Positions 1 to 7,497 of a stretch of DNA of 64,000 bases are shown here, piece after piece; position 1 is the first letter of the stretch; each line of letters opens with the position of its first letter. Source of the DNA: Nitrososphaerota archaeon (GTDB lineage: Archaea; Thermoproteota; EX4484-205; JAAOZP01); the NCBI GenBank assembly GCA_011605725.1, contig JAAOZP010000004.1:62001-126000 (forward strand). The letters are read 5' to 3'. The position numbers and the translations under genes were made by a program. The notes beneath the pieces were generated by a model. It ran no database searches, was not told the origin of the DNA, and was given only the letters and a program-made list of their open reading frames with translations.

Positions 1-334
1 AATTGGATAGAAAACAGAAAGAGATGGTAATAAAAAATACGCGCGCGTATTCGTCCGTTCTTGCATTTGCCTCCTCTTCCTCAAGTCTGTCGATTTGTTC
101 CTCTAATCTAGAAATATATTCTTCAGCTTTTTCTATGTTATTTTCCCATCGCTCAATATTACTTTCCATCCGTTCTCGCCATTCTTCATATTTTCTCTTT
201 CTTTCTTCTTGTCGTTGTAACCACTCCTCACGTTTTCTTCTTTTCTCTTCTTTGATCTCTACAATTCTTGATGTCGCTCGATTCCACGCATCACTTAACG
301 TATCATATATCTCATGCCGTTGGTCTCTGCTCAT
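1..334 (-). CDS. Charged coiled-coil protein, C-terminus beyond window edge
   Basis: Reading the minus strand from an ATG at 332-334, the frame stays open to base 1, giving at least 111 residues with no stop. The product starts MSRDQRHEIYDTL and is then almost wholly Lys/Arg/Glu-rich helix with heptad-like spacing (for example EEYISRLEEQIDRLEEEE), so a long coiled coil is predicted. No catalytic motif is visible. It lies downstream of VapBC on the same strand, about 230 bases from the vapC stop, with two GC palindromes between them. Function unknown; coiled-coil proteins of this kind are common in plasmids and viruses, but that is only a suggestion. Confidence 0.5.
   Translation of the reverse strand, partial: MSRDQRHEIYDTLSDAWNRATSRIVEIKEEKRRKREEWLQRQEERKRKYEEWRERMESNIERWENNIEKAEEYISRLEEQIDRLEEEEANARTDEYARVFFITISFCFLSN
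36..51. repeat. GC-alternating palindrome, 16 bp
   Basis: AATACGCGCGCGTATT is a perfect 16-bp palindrome of alternating purine and pyrimidine. It lies inside the open frame of the partial coiled-coil gene. Its flanks (AATAC) differ from the commoner TTAGC form. Confidence 0.5.
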
Positions 335-396
335 ATATACGCCCCGCAACGAGCAGAAGATCATCGAACATGTAAGGAAGCTTTCGCCTTGAGTCC

Positions 397-407
397 TAGC
401 GCGCGCT
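397..407. repeat. GC palindrome copy (AGCGCGCGCT core)
   Basis: Bases 398-407 are the perfect palindrome AGCGCGCGCT preceded by T. It lies 64 bases upstream of the coiled-coil gene start, in a non-coding gap. Confidence 0.6.
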
Positions 408-473
408 TCAATAACGGCTAACGTTTATAGCTGGTTAGCTCTGTCCCCCAAAGAACATTATGAGTGGAACCCC

Positions 474-485
474 AGCGCGCGCGCT
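474..485. repeat. GC palindrome copy, 12-bp form
   Basis: AGCGCGCGCGCT, a version two bases longer than the common core, followed by AA and then by the TATA-like TTTTAAAC at 490-497. It lies between the vapC stop and the coiled-coil gene. Confidence 0.6.
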
Positions 486-566
486 AAGATTTTAAACATT
501 TTTTCAAGCATCGCGCACGAAACGGAAAAGTATGCGTGGAAATACTGGCTTCCTAAAAAATAATTC

Positions 567-980
567 CTATTCTTCAGCATTTGGAGTAACCCAGATTCTT
601 TTAATCCCCTTAACCCTGTCGAACTCCCTGTCTTCAGAAACTATATTGCTTATTCCGGCTTTCTCCATCGTTGCCAAGTGTATAGCGTCAGAGGGTTTCA
701 AACCGTACTTTAACAAGTATTTTTCAACGGGCTTTAAATCCTCCTCTTCAACGGGCAAGACTTCAGCGTAGGGCAGCACCGTGTTTTTCAAGAAGTCTAA
801 AGTTGTTTCATAAGACACTCCATACTTTCTCGATATGTAAAGCACCTCATCTACCACAAGCATGTTCGTAAACAGCTGTTCCTCAAGAAGTCTTCTGAAA
901 AGCTCTTCTATCAGCCTTCTTTCATCATCCACCATAGCGTTCAAGTATATGAGGAAGCAGGAATCTAGAAAGGCTTTCAA
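567..980 (-). CDS. vapC: VapC-family toxin, PIN-domain ribonuclease
   Basis: 137 residues, the usual length of a PIN-domain toxin. The N-terminus has MKAFLDSCFLIYL with the first conserved Asp at residue 6, a mid acidic residue in VVDEVLY, and the C-terminal acidic block KPSDAIHLATM followed by SEDREFDR, which together form the metal site of PIN ribonucleases. In this family the toxin cleaves RNA, often initiator tRNA, and is neutralised by its partner. The ATG overlaps the stop of the upstream antitoxin gene by 4 bases, so the two are translationally coupled. Target not deducible from sequence. Confidence 0.9.
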   Translation of the reverse strand: MKAFLDSCFLIYLNAMVDDERRLIEELFRRLLEEQLFTNMLVVDEVLYISRKYGVSYETTLDFLKNTVLPYAEVLPVEEEDLKPVEKYLLKYGLKPSDAIHLATMEKAGISNIVSEDREFDRVKGIKRIWVTPNAEE

Positions 981-1249
981 CCAGTGTTCTCCTCGAACTC
1001 CATTTCTAAATAGGCCTTACTCAGGTCTCCTAGCTTCGGGCTGGAAACCCTCATCCTTCTAATCTTTTCAACATGCTCCTTAAGCCTTTTCATTATTTCC
1101 TCTGGAGAGGGTTTTCCCCTTATCAAGATGCCTTCTGAAGTGGGTTCGATCGAAACTTTCTCTCCCTCCACTATTCCATACCTGTCTCTAAACACTTTGG
1201 GGATAAGTATCTGCCCCTTTTCTCCAACTTTTACCTTGAGTTCAACCAT
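977..1249 (-). CDS. vapB: VapB-family antitoxin, AbrB/SpoVT-type DNA-binding
   Basis: 90 residues. The first 45 form a swapped-hairpin AbrB domain (VEKVGEKGQILIPK type pattern: KVGEKGQILIPKVFRDRYGI, then EGEKVSIEP), which binds DNA as a dimer and usually represses its own operon. The charged C-terminal half (PSPEEIMKRLKEHVEKIRR) would wrap the PIN toxin encoded directly downstream. The genes overlap by 4 bases at 977-980. A TATA-like element, seen on this strand as GGTTTAAG at about 1281-1288, lies 32-39 bases upstream of the ATG. Confidence 0.9.
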   Translation of the reverse strand: MVELKVKVGEKGQILIPKVFRDRYGIVEGEKVSIEPTSEGILIRGKPSPEEIMKRLKEHVEKIRRMRVSSPKLGDLSKAYLEMEFEENTG

Positions 1250-1378
1250 GGTTTCTGAAAGTTATACCTTAGTTGGAATACTTAAACCTTTCCAACTTAA
1301 GATACAGCCAATGGGGCGCGCTCTTCCTTTTCCGGAAAGAGGCGAAACCCCTTGCTTCATCTAATAGCTTTCTCCTCA

Positions 1379-1390
1379 AGCGCGCGCTAA
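1379..1390. repeat. GC palindrome copy (AGCGCGCGCTAA)
   Basis: Perfect AGCGCGCGCT followed by AA, in the 335-base gap between the vapB start (minus) and the next plus-strand gene. Apart from this copy, the one at 1542 and two promoters, I see no gene in 1250-1584. Confidence 0.65.
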
Positions 1391-1541
1391 CATTACTTTT
1401 TCGTATAGTTTCTCCTCCATTTAACATTGGAAATCAGTAATTACTGCTAATGTTTTCCAGTGCTTTTTCTATAAAAACATACTACGTTTAACAAGTATGG
1501 TGTATAAAAAGGAGTTTGAAGATGTTGTGTTTAGATATCAG

Positions 1542-1554
1542 TAGCGCGTGCTAA
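1542..1554. repeat. GC palindrome copy, imperfect (TAGCGCGTGCTAA)
   Basis: TAGCGCGTGCTAA deviates from the perfect palindrome only at the centre. It lies 5 bases upstream of the TATA-like element at 1560-1566, the place where a regulator of the next gene would bind. Confidence 0.6.
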
Positions 1555-1559
1555 ACTTC

Positions 1560-1566
1560 TTAAATA
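1560..1566 (+). promoter_or_regulatory. TATA-like box for the 1585 gene
   Basis: TTAAATA lies about 22 bases before the ATG at 1585, the spacing expected for an archaeal leaderless transcript. The GC palindrome at 1542-1554 adjoins it upstream. Confidence 0.5.
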
Positions 1567-1584
1567 GCTGGAAAGAATAAAAGT

Positions 1585-2109
1585 ATGGATATGTTGACTA
1601 GTAGTCAGCTAGGGGATTTTTTAAGCATTGCTAGGGAGAGGCTTAGAAGTGGAAAGAGAATACCGATAGAAGGGGGAGGCACTTGGGATACGAGAGTAAG
1701 GAAATTTTTCTATGATGAAATGTTTGAGATTCTTAAAGAGGAGTTTGGCGTAGATAATCCCAACGAGTATCTTTACGTGGAAGGGAGGAATCGTCTACGT
1801 GGAGAGAAGCGTGTTAAGCTTTTCGGTTCAGGGCTTTACCCGGATGCTGTGATAAAATTTGACGATGCAATGGTTGCGATAGAGCTTGACGCCGGACAGG
1901 CTGGCAGGCCGAGCGGCAGCAGGATAAAGACAGCGCTGGCTAAAGCTGGAATCCTCGGGCTAACAGGCTGTTTCCAAAGCATTTACGTATTCTTCTTCAT
2001 TTACCACGGTGAACCAAGCGATTACGAGAGAATGAGGGATGAGGAGCTTGAAAAGAAGGTGCTGGATTTCTATGAGAAAAACCTTTCAACATATTTAATT
2101 CTAATTTAG
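1585..2109 (+). CDS. Possible PD-(D/E)XK-fold nuclease-like protein
   Basis: 174 residues. The central part reads YPDAVIKFDDAMVAIELDAG, i.e. a PD followed about 13 residues later by a strand ending E-L-D, which resembles the metal-binding core of PD-(D/E)XK restriction-like nucleases. The final acidic-x-Lys lysine is replaced by Asp-Ala-Gly here, with Arg/Ser residues following (GRPSGSRIK), so activity is uncertain. No signal peptide or membrane segment. It stands alone among toxin-antitoxin and broken genes. A leaderless promoter lies directly upstream. It could be a restriction or defence nuclease or an inactive relative. Confidence 0.45.
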   Translation: MDMLTSSQLGDFLSIARERLRSGKRIPIEGGGTWDTRVRKFFYDEMFEILKEEFGVDNPNEYLYVEGRNRLRGEKRVKLFGSGLYPDAVIKFDDAMVAIELDAGQAGRPSGSRIKTALAKAGILGLTGCFQSIYVFFFIYHGEPSDYERMRDEELEKKVLDFYEKNLSTYLILI

Positions 2110-2152
2110 TGCGCATTATAATCAGACTATACATTAGCCAAGGATAAGACTA

Positions 2153-2167
2153 TAGCGTGTGCACTAA
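2153..2167. repeat. GC palindrome copy, degenerate
   Basis: TAGCGTGTGCACTAA keeps the outer TAG...CTAA arms and the alternating purine-pyrimidine centre. It lies between the ends of two converging reading frames. A weaker relative (TTAGTGCGCA) overlaps the stop of the 1585-2109 gene at about 2106. Confidence 0.45.
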
Positions 2168-2180
2168 CCAGTGTTTATGA

Positions 2181-2466
2181 TTAAGTTCCCACTTTTCCAG
2201 CAACCTTTTTAATAATGTATAGTCCAACTATTAAACAGTAAATTATCAATTCCCAGCTTTCCATCATATACCGTCCGATTAGAATTAGCCCAGAGAAATA
2301 TCCCAATTAATACAGTAAACCCCAATACTTCGCTCTTTCCAATTCGACAACTCCAATGATGATTAATAGGAAATTAATGAGTATTGCTAGGTTTCTGCCG
2401 CTTTCGCCAAATAACGCTGGAAAAACTGAACTTAGCGCGCGCCTCCCATTTTCAACAAATAAATAA
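2181..2466 (-). pseudogene. Remnant of a small membrane protein with in-frame stop
   Basis: On the minus strand one frame reads ...FPALFGESGRNLAILINFLL and on to VELERAKYWGLLY, then a TAA stop, and in the same frame continues LGYFSGLILIGRYMM through to VAGKVGT before a TAA at 2181-2183. Both halves are hydrophobic with two to three probable membrane segments, and no ATG is found at the upstream end. This looks like a decayed gene for a small membrane protein. The GC palindrome at 2432-2443 falls in its 5' part. Weak, because coding is inferred only from hydrophobic pattern. Confidence 0.3.
2432..2443. repeat. GC palindrome copy, half-degenerate
   Basis: TTAGCGCGCGCC: left arm and centre match the family consensus, right arm lost. 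It lies about 50 bases beyond the stop of the gene ending at 2492. Confidence 0.45.
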
Positions 2467-2491
2467 GAGGAAGCTTAAAAATTTTATGACA

Positions 2492-4380
2492 TTAACACAT
2501 GCCAGATAATTTTGGGTTGTCCTTTTTTATGGAACCCAGCTTCTTACTGCGCCAAATCCTGCAGACGATTGTGGCTAAGGCGATTACAACAACTAATCCG
2601 ATGATAAGGGGAACAAGAGGGGGATTAACTGTAATGATGAGCGTATTGCTTATGGCGTTTTCCCTGACATCGTCCCCGGAATACGAGGCCTGTACCTTCC
2701 AAGATCCTGTAGTGTCAGTTGGATAGGAATCCTGAAAGTTGCCATCCGGATCAGTCAGTACATTTCGGGTTACTTTATCTCCATTTGGCTTAGTATAAGT
2801 GATACTTACGGTAGCTGAAGCTATCTTAGGAGTAATTGCCCCCGAGATTCGGATTGATTCGCCGATCGTTATGGATTCGGATGGAGTTGAAATAACAATA
2901 ATGGGTTGCATTTTCTCAACTAGAAATTTTATCTTTTCGCTAATACTTCCTTCATAACGATCGTTTCCTGTCCACGAGGCAACGACGTTCCACTCGCCAA
3001 CAGCATCGACTATAATAACATTAGAGAACCTTCCGTCAATGGTCGTCTTCGTTGTCGAATTGAACATAGATCCATCAGGCTTAACATAAGTTACGACTAT
3101 TGTCGCATTAGCTATGCTTGGGTCTAAGATGCCTGAAACAGTCTGCGACGAATTGAAAATAATAGGAGTTTTAGCGATCGATATGATGATAGAGCTGGTT
3201 CTCTTGAAGCATTGGATGACAACCAGATTACTCTCGCATCCTTCATAGTCCTGGTCCCCGGTCCAACATGCCTTTATGTAGACTGTTCCAACCGATTCAA
3301 GCTTCAGTTTAATCGAGAATCGGCCACTGGAGTCCGTTGTAGCATTATAGTTTAAACGATCAAACAGCAACGATGTGTCAGATTGATAAAACGAGATAAT
3401 AAGACCTGCTTTTGCAGGGTTGACGGATCCATTGAGCATGAATTCCTCTCCAATACGGACCTCGCTCTTGGTAGTCGTCAACGTTATTTGACTCTTTAAC
3501 CTTCTCTTGGCGATTGTCCAAGTAGTATAGAAGATATCGGCCACATCATTAACAGCATGAGAATAACAGATCTGAATAATAGAATTAAGCCTCGATTGAT
3601 CCACGGAAGGTGTGCCCGTACATGCTGGAGGATTGCATACTTTGCATGGACGATACCCTTTGTTATATGCATCACATTCATCGCAAACCATATCAGGTTT
3701 TCAGGCTTTATCTGCGAAACATAACGGCACCAAGGATAATGGTAAACATCGCTATTCTTGCTACCACAGTATTTTGCTCCTGAGCCGCTTGAACTGCTTC
3801 GATAGAAATTCGATATGTCATCGTAATACTGGTAAGCTGCGTTAGCAGTTTGTACCATACGTTGCCGTACGTCGGACACATTGGTTAGTCCATCGAAGTC
3901 ATATCTTATCGGCAGTAGTGAATCGGCATATGTTTCAAACTTGGAATGATAATTGTCTTCGTTAGGGTCTTTTGCACTCGTGTGTAAGGGGTTATCCAGG
4001 TCCATTATATAATGAGACAAGACGCCGAACTCAAAGGCTATATCGTCTTCCGAGGCGTTTTGTTTGATCATGTTCTTAATTAATGCGACCTCCTCAACTA
4101 TTTTATCTACGGCTTTACCATAATTCTCATCAACATGCCAAACGTGGTTCACAAAATCCTTAAACTGAGTATCGGGGGCAATAGCCCCTTCTAAATACTG
4201 TGCGATATTTCGCTCAAGGAGGTTCTTAAGGTCAGAGGGAAGATATTGGAGAATATCTCTTGCTATTTGCCTGTGTGTTTCATGCGCCCAAGGGCTTACC
4301 CTGATGGGTGAAACATCTGCCAGAAGAAATGCTATAAAAAGGACGATAACAATCCTCATTAGAACGCTATTACTCCTCAT
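2492..4380 (-). pseudogene. Secreted phospholipase C/nuclease-like protein with zinc motif and Ig repeats, broken by a -1 frameshift
   Basis: Two overlapping frames (4380 to 3496, and 3691 to 2492) join to one protein of about 620 residues if one T is restored in the run at 3685-3687. Order: signal peptide (RIVIVLFIAFLLADV); alpha-helical domain beginning WAHETHRQIARDIL with further His/Asp residues (LSHYIMDLDNPLH) like zinc-dependent phospholipase C/S1-P1 nuclease; a thermonuclease-type zinc motif, CGSKNSDVYHYPWC before the break and GYRPCKVCNPP after it; three Ig-like repeats; a C-terminal membrane helix (PLIIGLVVVIALATIVC) with a basic tail. The C..C pair of the zinc motif is split exactly at the shift, which proves the two parts belong together. 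The cause is pseudogenisation, a sequencing error, or less likely programmed slippage. Confidence 0.75.
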
Positions 4381-4608
4381 TCAACTCACAACCTCCGCAA
4401 TCACAATGAACGCAGACAAAGGTTCCATGGAAATGAACACCTCTTATGGACGGATCGGGTTTGAGACAAAGAACCATCTTGCCTCCGCATCTTGGACAGC
4501 TTATAACATCGCTGGCTGAAACCAGTTCCGCAAGCTTCTGATAACCTTTCGAATCTTAGGAACATCGATTGAGATGCAGAAGTCTGTTTGACCTACCGCC
4601 CTCTTCAT
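4370..4608 (-). pseudogene. Remnant of a small zinc-ribbon gene
   Basis: Minus-strand frame from ATG 4608 begins MKRAVGQTDFCISIDVP, then a second frame, offset by two bases and preceded by a TAA, reads GYQKLAELVSASDVISCPRC with GGKMV after it and ends VCVHCDCGGCELNEE with a stop at 4370-4372. The CPxC and CxxCxCGGC knuckles are those of a zinc ribbon. The second frame has no start codon of its own, so the gene seems broken near 4580. It ends 8 bases inside the start of the secreted protein gene downstream, suggesting an old operon. Confidence 0.4.
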
Positions 4609-4698
4609 TATGTGTCAAACCGCTTTGCGAAAAATTTAATCTTTACGCTTGAGGATAAAAATCCAGTGCATCCTAGAGCATGGAGACATATCCCCGGA

Positions 4699-4710
4699 AG
4701 CACGTGCTAA
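4699..4710. repeat. GC palindrome copy (AGCACGTGCTAA)
   Basis: AGCACGTGCT is a perfect 10-bp palindrome followed by AA. It lies 13 bases upstream of an AT-rich TATA region (TTATAAACTTTATA, about 4722-4735) that serves the gene starting at 4769. Confidence 0.5.
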
Positions 4711-4768
4711 AATAGCATAATCTTATAAACTTTATATTCTTGTTTAGATATCCTATTAATGAGTAAAC

Positions 4769-5521
4769 ATGGGTGGCAGAATATTCCTCAGCATTTTTCT
4801 GATAGTTTTAACGATGGTTGGAGAAATTCTTCCCGTATCTGCAATCCCTTTTTATAACCACTTATGTCGATTAGATGTCAAAATAGATGCACCTTCAGAA
4901 GTTCGTGAAGGGGAGGAATTTTCAATAAAGGTATCTATAACAACGACCGGAGAAATTTTGTTTTCTCATGCAATTCTGGAAAGTTGGAGAATGCAAGGCG
5001 GAATAAAAATAACTCTTTATTCGCGTAAACAATACTATGAGGTATTACGCGAAGAGTATATAACAAGCCCTACACTCCTACCAGCGAATTATAAAATAAC
5101 AAAAGACTTTAATATCATTGCAGGAGAAGCAGGGACAGAATACTGGATTGAAATTGAAGCGATTTATGTTTTCGGCACGCTTGTATTAAGAGAGAAGTTA
5201 AATGACTTGTATATTGTCCTATATAGGACTGAAGTTGGGTATACTGGGCCCATAGCCACTGGATTTGGCAATAAAATTCTCGTAGGAGATGGAGGAGTCG
5301 AAGGTATACACGAGGATGTTTCATTCTACTGTACTAAATCTGTTAAACTAGGGATATCTGAAGTTGTGTCACTGCAACAGCAACAGGAAGTTCTTCAAAG
5401 CCAATTGCTGACACTTAGGTTAATAACGGTACTGATATCGATTATTGCCATAGTCTTCCTCATCCTTTTCTTAATTGAGAGGAAAAGATCTAAAAGTCAA
5501 TTTCCACCACCCCCATCATAA
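4769..5521 (+). CDS. Exported single-pass membrane protein, unknown function
   Basis: 250 residues. A signal peptide covers residues 1-25 (FLSIFLIVLTMVGEILPVSA). Residues 30-185 are beta-rich with a motif typical of CARDB/Ig-like sheets (KIDAPSEVREGEEFSIKVSI). A membrane helix spans about residues 213-235 (LITVLISIIAIVFLILFLI), followed by a short basic, proline-rich cytoplasmic tail. The protein is thus displayed outside the cell and anchored at its C-terminus. The same design (beta domain, stalk, C-terminal anchor) recurs in the broken gene pieces at 53.9-54.7 kb. No enzymatic motif. Confidence 0.65.
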   Translation: MGGRIFLSIFLIVLTMVGEILPVSAIPFYNHLCRLDVKIDAPSEVREGEEFSIKVSITTTGEILFSHAILESWRMQGGIKITLYSRKQYYEVLREEYITSPTLLPANYKITKDFNIIAGEAGTEYWIEIEAIYVFGTLVLREKLNDLYIVLYRTEVGYTGPIATGFGNKILVGDGGVEGIHEDVSFYCTKSVKLGISEVVSLQQQQEVLQSQLLTLRLITVLISIIAIVFLILFLIERKRSKSQFPPPPS

Positions 5522-5545
5522 TATATTTTAAACTCGCACGGATGA

Positions 5546-5553
5546 AGCGCGCG
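5546..5553. repeat. GC palindrome fragment (AGCGCGCG)
   Basis: AGCGCGCG followed by ATT, 25 bases after the stop of the preceding gene. Only the left arm of the family consensus is present. Confidence 0.35.
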
Positions 5554-5709
5554 ATTGTTTTTCTCTTTCTTGTCTTTGACACCAGATCCGAGAATGAAAA
5601 CTTGAAATCCTGCTGAAAATCGCTGAAAAGGACCCATATCTTAATAGGGATTATTCCTTTGAAAGAAGGACAAAGAGTTTTAAAAAGGTTCTTTCAAAAT
5701 CATATAGAG

Positions 5710-6072
5710 ATGAGGAGTGGAGTTTTCGCCATAGGGATCGTTATGCTATTGCTCGGAGGCTTCATGTACTTGGCTACTGCCCGCGAAGTATATAAGCTCC
5801 TAGGCTATGAGGTAGCTTCTAGCGAGAAGGAAATAGTGTTGCAAATAGGTGATCAAAGCATTCCCATGAAAAGCATAGGAGTGCTCCTCGGACTCATGGG
5901 CATAATCCTAGCTATTGGCGGGGCAATATCCTCCGGGAAAGGGCCTCAATACTATCCCTATCAACCCCCGCCACCAGAACCCGTCTACACTTGCCCAACC
6001 TGTGGCAACCCATTAACCTACATACCCCGGTACCGGCGATGGTACTGCTACAACTGTAGAAAATACGTGTAA
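5710..6072 (+). CDS. Small membrane protein with C-terminal zinc ribbon
   Basis: 120 residues from the ATG at 5710; a TTG at 5659 would add 17 residues, but the ATG places the first membrane helix right at the N-terminus (GVFAIGIVMLLLGGFMYLA). A second helix lies at about residues 64-82 (IGVLLGLMGIILAIGGAI). Then a proline/tyrosine linker and a CPTCGNPLTYIPRYRRWYCYNC zinc ribbon (Cys pairs CPTC and CYNC) at the C-terminus, probably facing the cytoplasm. Archaea carry many such two-helix zinc-ribbon proteins of unknown role. Confidence 0.65.
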   Translation: MRSGVFAIGIVMLLLGGFMYLATAREVYKLLGYEVASSEKEIVLQIGDQSIPMKSIGVLLGLMGIILAIGGAISSGKGPQYYPYQPPPPEPVYTCPTCGNPLTYIPRYRRWYCYNCRKYV

Positions 6073-6134
6073 ATCCCAAGCTCCTTACTAAATCCAGGAC
6101 GATGCAAGAGTCACTGAGGACTCTTGGTTTGAAA

Positions 6135-6147
6135 TAGCGCGCGCTAA
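6135..6147. repeat. GC palindrome copy (TAGCGCGCGCTAA)
   Basis: TAGCGCGCGCTA is a perfect 12-bp palindrome, the cleanest consensus copy. It lies in the gap between two convergent genes (stops at 6072 and 6213), so it cannot be a promoter element here. Confidence 0.65.
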
Positions 6148-6200
6148 CCTCTAGAGTTCTTTCCAGTGACATGCATGAGGTAAATAAGGCAGGCTCTCTC

Positions 6201-6217
6201 TTAGGGCACGCACTAAG
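6201..6217. repeat. GC palindrome copy, degenerate, overlapping a stop codon
   Basis: TTAGGGCACGCACTAAG keeps TTAG...CTAAG arms. Its right arm contains the stop codon (TAG on the minus strand) of the 6213-7376 gene. Confidence 0.45.
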
Positions 6218-7376
6218 ATGTACTCGCCCACGAGATGAATTCCGAAAGACTGCTGAACGACTTGTAAGTGGCCTCGTTAAATACGTAATATACTTGGGTA
6301 AATGCGGAGCCTGAATTCTGCCAATAACGTAGGTAATCGTTTATTGCTTCTTCCACGGGACGTGCCGTAACCCATCTAATCAGGAATAAATCTAGCCCGG
6401 TTACGTATTTCCCTGCCGGATCTAGAATCGCTATTTTTCCCCCTGCAACAGGTATTACCACCGCCATATGACCTACGGTCTCGCTTGGTCCACCGATGCA
6501 CATGGCATAAGCACCGTAAAGTGTTCCTACGCAGTATTTGAAGTAGCAACGTATCATAGAGGTTAATAATATTGCTTGATCCTCGCAGTCACCATGTTTA
6601 TCTGCCAGCGTTTCATTAGGGAACCTCCAGAAGTCCTCTACCCAGTATGATCCACCCAGTGAAAAGAAATCCACATAATTCACAGTATACATCCCTGAAG
6701 AAAGGTATATGTAGCGTGCTCCTAAACTCAGACTGGGGGAATATGTGTCATAAGAATATTTAATATTCTGCACAACCCATCCTTGAAGCTTCTCTAAATC
6801 GTTCCAGAGATCGTTATCAGACCCGCCCCATCCTCCAGTTATGCTTCTAACCACGCTTCGAAGCTGCGGGTCATCGATAGTTATGAACCTACAACACTGC
6901 TCTCCATACGGGCTTCGGAGGCTTATTGCATCGAATAGCGACCGGCAGGTCTCATTAAGATGCTCCAGCTCGCTTAAGAGGGTTTGTCTGTCATCCAGCA
7001 CGGCTGAGTAGGAAGATTGTAAAGATCTATAGTTGGATTGCAAAGCCTCGTAATTAGTTTTCAAGTTGCTGTAGTCATTCTTTAGGGTAGCATGCTCAGA
7101 CTTCAGTTTGCTATAGTCGTCGGAAAGCAGGTTATAGCTACTTTTCAACTGGTCATACTCATTTTGGAGATTACGATATGACGATTGAAGCTCCTTATAA
7201 TCTGCCTCAAGGCTTGTATATTCAGAGTAAAGCCCGGAATAGCTTGTCGATAGCGCTTCATACCTGGAATTAAGCAGATTATAGTTAACTATGCTTATTA
7301 AAAGAATGATTGAACATACAATTAGGCCGATGCCCAGAATAATAGTCAAGTATCTCCTCCTAATGCCCTCCCCCAT
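6213..7376 (-). CDS. Membrane-anchored coiled-coil protein with transglutaminase-like domain
   Basis: 387 residues. An N-terminal membrane helix (residues 11-30, TIILGIGLIVCSIILLISI) is followed by about 100 residues of tandem 7-residue repeats of the LKSxYxxL type (YKELQSSYRNLQNEYDQLKS and on), a coiled-coil stalk. The C-terminal 230 residues contain the transglutaminase-like core: DKHGDCEDQAILLTSMIRCY with the nucleophile Cys, then GHMAVVIPVAGGKIAILDPA with the His and Asp. In archaea such domains are usually proteases or amidases outside the membrane; the substrate is not evident. The stop lies inside a GC palindrome. Confidence 0.75.
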   Translation of the reverse strand: MGEGIRRRYLTIILGIGLIVCSIILLISIVNYNLLNSRYEALSTSYSGLYSEYTSLEADYKELQSSYRNLQNEYDQLKSSYNLLSDDYSKLKSEHATLKNDYSNLKTNYEALQSNYRSLQSSYSAVLDDRQTLLSELEHLNETCRSLFDAISLRSPYGEQCCRFITIDDPQLRSVVRSITGGWGGSDNDLWNDLEKLQGWVVQNIKYSYDTYSPSLSLGARYIYLSSGMYTVNYVDFFSLGGSYWVEDFWRFPNETLADKHGDCEDQAILLTSMIRCYFKYCVGTLYGAYAMCIGGPSETVGHMAVVIPVAGGKIAILDPAGKYVTGLDLFLIRWVTARPVEEAINDYLRYWQNSGSAFTQVYYVFNEATYKSFSSLSEFISWASTS

Positions 7377-7417
7377 GGTTACCCACGATATAAACTAATA
7401 ATGGCTAATTTAAAAAA

Positions 7418-7430
7418 TTAATGCGCATGC
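7418..7430. repeat. GC palindrome copy (TTAATGCGCATGC) between divergent promoters
   Basis: ATGCGCAT at 7421-7428 is a perfect palindrome. It sits between a TATA-like stretch for the minus gene (TTTAAA region at 7409-7415) and one for the plus gene (TTTTAAATTTTAAA at about 7451-7464), an operator-like position. Confidence 0.45.
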
Positions 7431-7497
7431 ACCGAAGCTAGTTGATTTTGCTTTTAAATTTTAAAATAAACCTTAAATGATATAAAGGTGAGCTAGA

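Noticed and set aside
3..392. Plus-strand open frame of 129 codons
   Set aside because: Ser/Leu-rich shadow of the minus-strand coiled-coil gene; the opposite strand has the regular Lys/Glu/Arg heptad pattern.
5912..6172. Minus-strand frame of 86 codons
   Set aside because: Opposite the zinc-ribbon membrane protein gene and without motif; the plus-strand gene has a clear domain structure.
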